Both the position numbers and the translations under genes were made by a program. Positions 59,969-64,000 of a stretch of DNA of 64,000 bases are shown piece after piece. Source of the DNA: Trogon surrucura (taxonomy: Eukaryota > Chordata > Aves > Trogoniformes > Trogonidae); the NCBI GenBank assembly GCA_020746105.1, contig CM036632.1, forward strand, positions 310,001 through 374,000. Direction: 5' to 3'. The notes beneath the pieces were generated by a model that saw nothing but the letters and a program-made list of their open reading frames with translations, made no database searches and was not told where the DNA came from. Position 1 is the stretch's first letter; the number at the start of each line of letters is the position of its first letter.

Positions 59969-60230
59969 TACGAGGAATGGCTGAGGGATCTGGGGCTGTT
60001 CAGCCTGGAGAAGAGGAGGCTGAGAGGGGAGCTAATGGCTCTCTGCAACTCCCTGACAGGAGGGGCTGGCTGTGGAGGGTTGCTCTGTTCTCCCAAGAGT
60101 GAGTGACAGGACGAGGGGAAGCGACCTGAAGTTGCACCGGGAGAGGTTCAGATTGGATATCAGGAAGAATTTCCTTACTGAGAGGGTTGTCAGGCATTGG
60201 AGCAGCCTGCACAGGGAGGGGGTTGACGAG
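59969..60230 (+). mobile_element. CR1 LINE fragment lacking its 3' end
   Basis: Starts at TACGAGGAATGGCTGAGGGA, runs through GGCTGTTCAGCCTGGAGAAG, GCTCTCTGCAACTCCCTGAC, AGTGACAGGACGAGGGG, AGATTGGATATCAGGAAGAA and GGCATTGGAGCAGCCTGCAC, then loses similarity at about 60230. The usual terminal part (GGTTGGACTAGATGATC and ATTCTATG repeats) is missing. LINEs insert 3' end first, so loss of the 3' end must be a later deletion or rearrangement. Sequence type fits the CR1-Y group. Confidence 0.9.
60072..60230 (+). pseudogene. CR1 ORF2 C-terminal remnant
   Basis: One frame reads [19 protein letters not shown] and then [20 protein letters not shown], the usual CR1 ORF2 C-terminal blocks, before similarity ends where the element is cut. 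Catalytic domains are absent. Frame is intact across this short stretch but continues into unrelated sequence. Confidence 0.8.
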
Positions 60231-63200
60231 GTGTGCGTTTTGGAGCCGACTAATGATTTGTTTGGTCCATTGTGCCCTGATTATGGGTTGGAAATGTCTG
60301 ATGTGCACCTGGAAAAGAGTTTCAGGTTTAGTTTTCTCTGAAAGTAACTTTTTCTCCTGTACTAAAGCGGCTCTGCAAATAAAACCAACACATGGGGTTG
60401 AGGGGAATTGTGGAACCAATTCTGCTGCTCTGTGCTGAAATGCCAAAGAGCTGCTGGAAGAGCGACATGTGCTTGGCCCAAAGGCAGCAGAACCAGCAGC
60501 TACAGTGAAAATGTATGAAGTTTGCTATTAGGGATGAAGAAAGGCTGTAAAGAAACCTACAGATGGAGGCCTCTGCAGCAAGTAGGGAACTTCTTGTGTC
60601 CTAGTCCTTGTACACAACGTGTCTGGGGATCACAGACATCTGAAAAGCTTGATGCTTCATCTGTGAGTGCTTCAATGGAGCAGCAAAATTCGGGGCTACA
60701 GATCTATGCCCCAAGCAAATCACACAAGAGCAGCTGTGTATACGAGCAAGGAGGCGTATATTTTGGAAACAGGCGTCTGACGGAATGGCAGCTTTCGCCC
60801 TGATTTGTCTGGGAATAGTTCTGCTCCTCCGCCCTGCTCTCTGTTGCTGTTAAGGGGCTGCATCATCTGTGTGGGCTTCTTTTTCCTTTGACTGTGACAG
60901 GTTGATTTGATACAGATTTTTCAGTGTGGCTATAACCTTAGTCACAAACCTCACAATGTCCCTCCCAGCCAGCCTGTGGGGGAGAGAGAAATTCCCAGTA
61001 ATTTCAAGATTCTGTCCAGCCTGTGAGTCGAGGGAGGGAGAGCTGCAGTAGGATGATCACTGGGAGCTCAGAGTTACCCAGAGAGCTGTCGCTGGAGCTG
61101 TGCTTCCCCAGCTTCCCGACTCCTGATGGACGAGCAGGCGTCTCTCCCTGCTCTCCCACTGGCAAGGGTCTTGGAGCAGCTGTGGTGCTGATGAAGCCAG
61201 CAGCTGGCGGTGCCCACTGCCCCGAGGAGCTGGTATCACTGTCCTTGCAGGGACAAGGCGCACATCCCGCAGGACATTGTGCTCCTCAGTCCCTGTAACT
61301 CTGCCTGCAGCTGCAGACCTCCTCGTGTTCTGTCCTTTGTTGCCAGGATGGACCCCAGCAGTTTATAATCTGCACAGGTGCCCTCTTTTAAAGGCTGCTG
61401 TGGTGCTGGCTGCTCTCCCATGCAGAGGAGGAGCTGCTTTGATAGTGAATTACACTTGCTTGTTAGCAGCCAGGTTACTTTCACTGCTCTCTGGAGCCTC
61501 TGAGCAATGCTCTCTGCTCCCGAGAGACTCATGCAACTGCAGTTTGCAATTTGCTCCATCACCTCTTGCTGTTGTTTTGTTACCTGCGTGTCCTGGAAAA
61601 CACGCCCCAAGTGTTTGTTCCTAGAGAAGCCTTAGCGATGCACTGAGAATGGGCGAGTATTTAGTTACACGTGCATGTTCAGGGCTCTGACTTGGCTTCC
61701 CTGCATCCTGAGTGTTGTTCCAGGGGAAGGCAGAGGTTAAAGCCCGGCCCTGGGGAGAAAGACAGCGGTTCGGGCAGCGGCACTGGTGCCTGCTTGCCTG
61801 GCCCAGAGCTGCACAGGTCTCCTTCACTGAGCTAACGTGCCTTCAGCTCCTTCATGGGACACCGGGATGAACTCCTTTCCACAAGCGCTGCCTGGGCTTT
61901 GTCCTGGCTGGCGAGCCCGGGGTGACAGGTCTGGGGGCACAGGTGGCTGTGGGGAGGATGGCTCCGGTGACCCCGATGGGCCAATGGCAGCGCTCCCCCG
62001 TGCTCCCCAGAGAAGGGCCGAGGGAGACCGGGCCCCTTGGGGCCGCGGCCGCTGCTGCTCAGCGCTGCCCGAGCTGCTGGGACTCCTGGCTCCGGCCCTC
62101 GTGCTGTGGAGGGGCCCCGCTCTTTGGGACAGGGCCCCCTGCCCTGCTTCCCCCGGTGGGTGTGCAACGGCCGCTTCAGGCAATAGTCTCCTATCTTGGG
62201 GATCTGCTCCCTGACTGGATAGGATTTTGCTATGTGCCTTCTGGAAGGGCTTTGCTTCTCAGCCCTCGTTTTTCTTGGAAATGTTGCTTTGCCTGTCTGT
62301 AGCCAGTTCAGGTGTCAGGGCTCTCCTTCGTTTCAGGGCAGGTTTGAGCTGCCCCCACAGTGGCTGTGGAGCGTGATCTGCGCTTTGCAGGGCGGTTTGT
62401 GCTGCGGAAAGTGCTGGCTCGTGCTGCGTGGTTCAGGGCTCGCCCTAGGCAGGAGGTGGGGAAGCACTGGTGGAGCAGATCAGAAACGCGCTGCTATCAG
62501 CAAGGTCCAAAACGTGACAGAGAGGCAATGACAGGAGGCAGAAGGGTGTGGGCATCTCGTACCCTCAGAGCAGAGGGTGCAGCCGGGAGTGACGTCCCCC
62601 TGTCTGCGGGTGCACGATGCCATGCTCTAGAGCCACGGTCTGGGAGAGCGCTCGGCTCGTCATCTCCAGAGATGTCGGCTCCCACCGCCACCGAGCCGTG
62701 CGTCGGGTGAGACGAGCCTGGCTCGGAGTGAGACCCCACAGCTGCTGCTGTAACAGGTGCCCACCGTGGAGGGATGCAGTGCTCTGCTGATGGCTGGCGA
62801 GGACAAGCAGAGATGTCCCCTCAGGACGCTCCCAGGTGTCCGAAGCGGACACTGAGCCAGAGGCGGCAGGGCCCTGTGCGGCAGCCTGAGCTGGAATGAA
62901 CGTCTCCTGGAGAAGTTTTTGCTTCAGATGACTTTAAAGCTCTTTATGCAATATCCTCATGCTTTTTGTAGGTACAGGTATAATTATTTCATTATGCTTT
63001 CCTGTGAAGTGTGAAAACTATCTTTACCAATCCTCTTAAATTAAATATAATATTCAGTGAGACAGGAGATAGAGAAATGTTAATTGAAACTGGAGAGGTG
63101 TTTATAGGGTGGTACAGTGTGGCCAACTGTGACTAAAATTAATGTTCAGGGTCCTTGATGGTGGTTCATATTCCAGAGTTTATTAAATATTTTCAACAGC

Positions 63201-63484
63201 AGCCAAAGCCACACGGAGGAGACCACTACATTTGTGAAAACCGTCTGTGCAGATATATGGCAGTCACTAGGTACAGGCTGGCCAAAATCGTTCTTAATTG
63301 GATCCAGCTCTCCCTGGGCTGCTGCAAGGGTGTTCTGAGCACTCTCTGCACTAGGGGGTCACAGGGCTGTCACATCCCACCCCCCCTCCTGGGGCCAGGC
63401 CAAGTCCTTCACAAACTGTCCTCCCTGCAGGTTTCCACGGGCCCTGCACACACCAGTGGAAGCCCAGTTCTTCCCCAGAAGAGG
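60231..63484. other. Unassigned sequence
   Basis: 60231-61000 is average, 61800-62200 and 62560-62880 are GC-rich (GGGGCCGCGGCCGCTGC near 62040 with raised CpG), and 62930-63230 is AT-rich. Long parallel frames at 61824-62302 on both strands are compositional. No gene recognised. Confidence 0.5.
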
Positions 63485-63661
63485 CCAAGAGGAAATGGCC
63501 TCAGGTTGCGCAAGAAGAGGTTTAAATTAGGTATTAGGAAGAATTTCTTTAGTGAAAGAGTGGTGAGGCACTGGCACAGGCTGCCCAGGAAGGTGGTGGA
63601 GTCACCATCCCTGGAGGCATTCAAAAAACGTGTACGTGTGGCACTTCAGGACATGGTTTAG
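63485..63661 (+). pseudogene. CR1 ORF2 C-terminus with its natural stop
   Basis: The frame reads [20 protein letters not shown], then the [19 protein letters not shown] and [19 protein letters not shown] blocks and stops with TAG at 63659-63661, the normal end of CR1 ORF2. Fifty-eight codons without a break suggest a fairly young copy. The domains for cleavage and reverse transcription are absent, so it cannot move itself. Confidence 0.85.
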
Positions 63662-63734
63662 TGGTCATGGTGGTGTTGGGTAGAGGTTGGACTGGATGAT
63701 CTTAGAGGTCTTCTTAAATCATAATGATTCTATG
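63485..63734 (+). mobile_element. CR1 LINE, 5'-truncated 3' end
   Basis: CR1-Y type tail: GAGGAAATGGCCTCAGG, AGGTATTAGGAAGAATTTCTT, GGCACTGGCACAGGCTGCCC, GTGGTGGAGTCACCATCCCT, GGTTGGACTGGATGATCTTA and a final ATAATGATTCTATG. Only one terminal ATTCTATG is intact. It overlaps the segment also present at 59969-60230 (about 60115-60215 versus 63485-63585), so they are two independent insertions of the same family. Confidence 0.95.
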
Positions 63735-64000
63735 CTTCATTGCTTGGGGATATCTGAGTTTGTGGGGAGCAGGGACCTTCTTGTCCCCTGGTGGGTTGAG
63801 GGGGTCTGCGTGTGGGCAGGCAGGTCACCTTGCCTGTGAAGGTGTCTAATATTTTTCGGGTATTTTTGGGACATACTTCAGTTGACGTATGTCCCGTTCT
63901 TTGCGCCCAGGTTATTGTTGCTGTCACCCATCTGTCTCTGAAGAGCAGAAATGGGACTGTCCTCTCGACACTCAGTCACCAGGCAGCCTGTGCTAGCCTG
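63735..64000. other. Unassigned sequence at window edge
   Basis: No feature recognised. Confidence 0.5.

Overview
The window looks like nuclear DNA from a bird. The clearest sign is a set of CR1 LINE 3' ends. Two finish in the diagnostic short direct repeats (ATTCTGTG/ATTCTATG type), and three still read as the C-terminus of CR1 ORF2. A partial solo LTR at 9315-9959 resembles an endogenous retrovirus LTR that I recall as widespread in Neoaves; from memory, that makes a non-galliform bird more likely than a chicken relative, but this is weak. I found nothing bacterial, organellar, or characteristic of mammals (no Alu, no L1, no rRNA).

I recognise no protein-coding gene. The long open frames (for example 22753-23562 minus, 34029-34772 minus, 38913-39773 plus) lie in GC-rich stretches. 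They have overlapping open frames on both strands, low-complexity Pro/Ser/Gly/Ala/Arg composition and no family motif, so I treat them as chance ORFs. The window is best read as an intergenic or long-intron block in which GC-rich, gene-free segments alternate with AT-rich islands that look like conserved non-coding (enhancer-type) DNA.

Layout. 1-8 kb: unassigned sequence with one candidate spliced exon (833-982) and an AT-rich island carrying two POU octamers (5970-6440). 8.3-10 kb: a young CR1 and the ERV LTR fragment. 10-21 kb: mostly unassigned, with a degenerate 68-bp tandem array at 13569-13730. 21.5-41.6 kb: the most structured part. AT-rich islands (21.6, 23.7, 25.9, 27.0, 30.3, 33.8, 39.8-40.4 and 41.4 kb) surround two true CpG islands (26150-26395 and 29575-29995), with a 14-bp minisatellite between them. 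41.6-58 kb: GC-rich and mixed unassigned sequence, a pair of octamer sites at 45.56 kb and one very old CR1. 58.9-63.7 kb: four CR1 fragments and an 80-bp near-perfect palindrome built of dinucleotide runs.

My working hypothesis is that the 21-42 kb part is a regulatory neighbourhood, possibly holding the promoter of an unannotated transcript in the CpG islands. That rests on base composition and motif density seen by eye, not on alignment or expression data.
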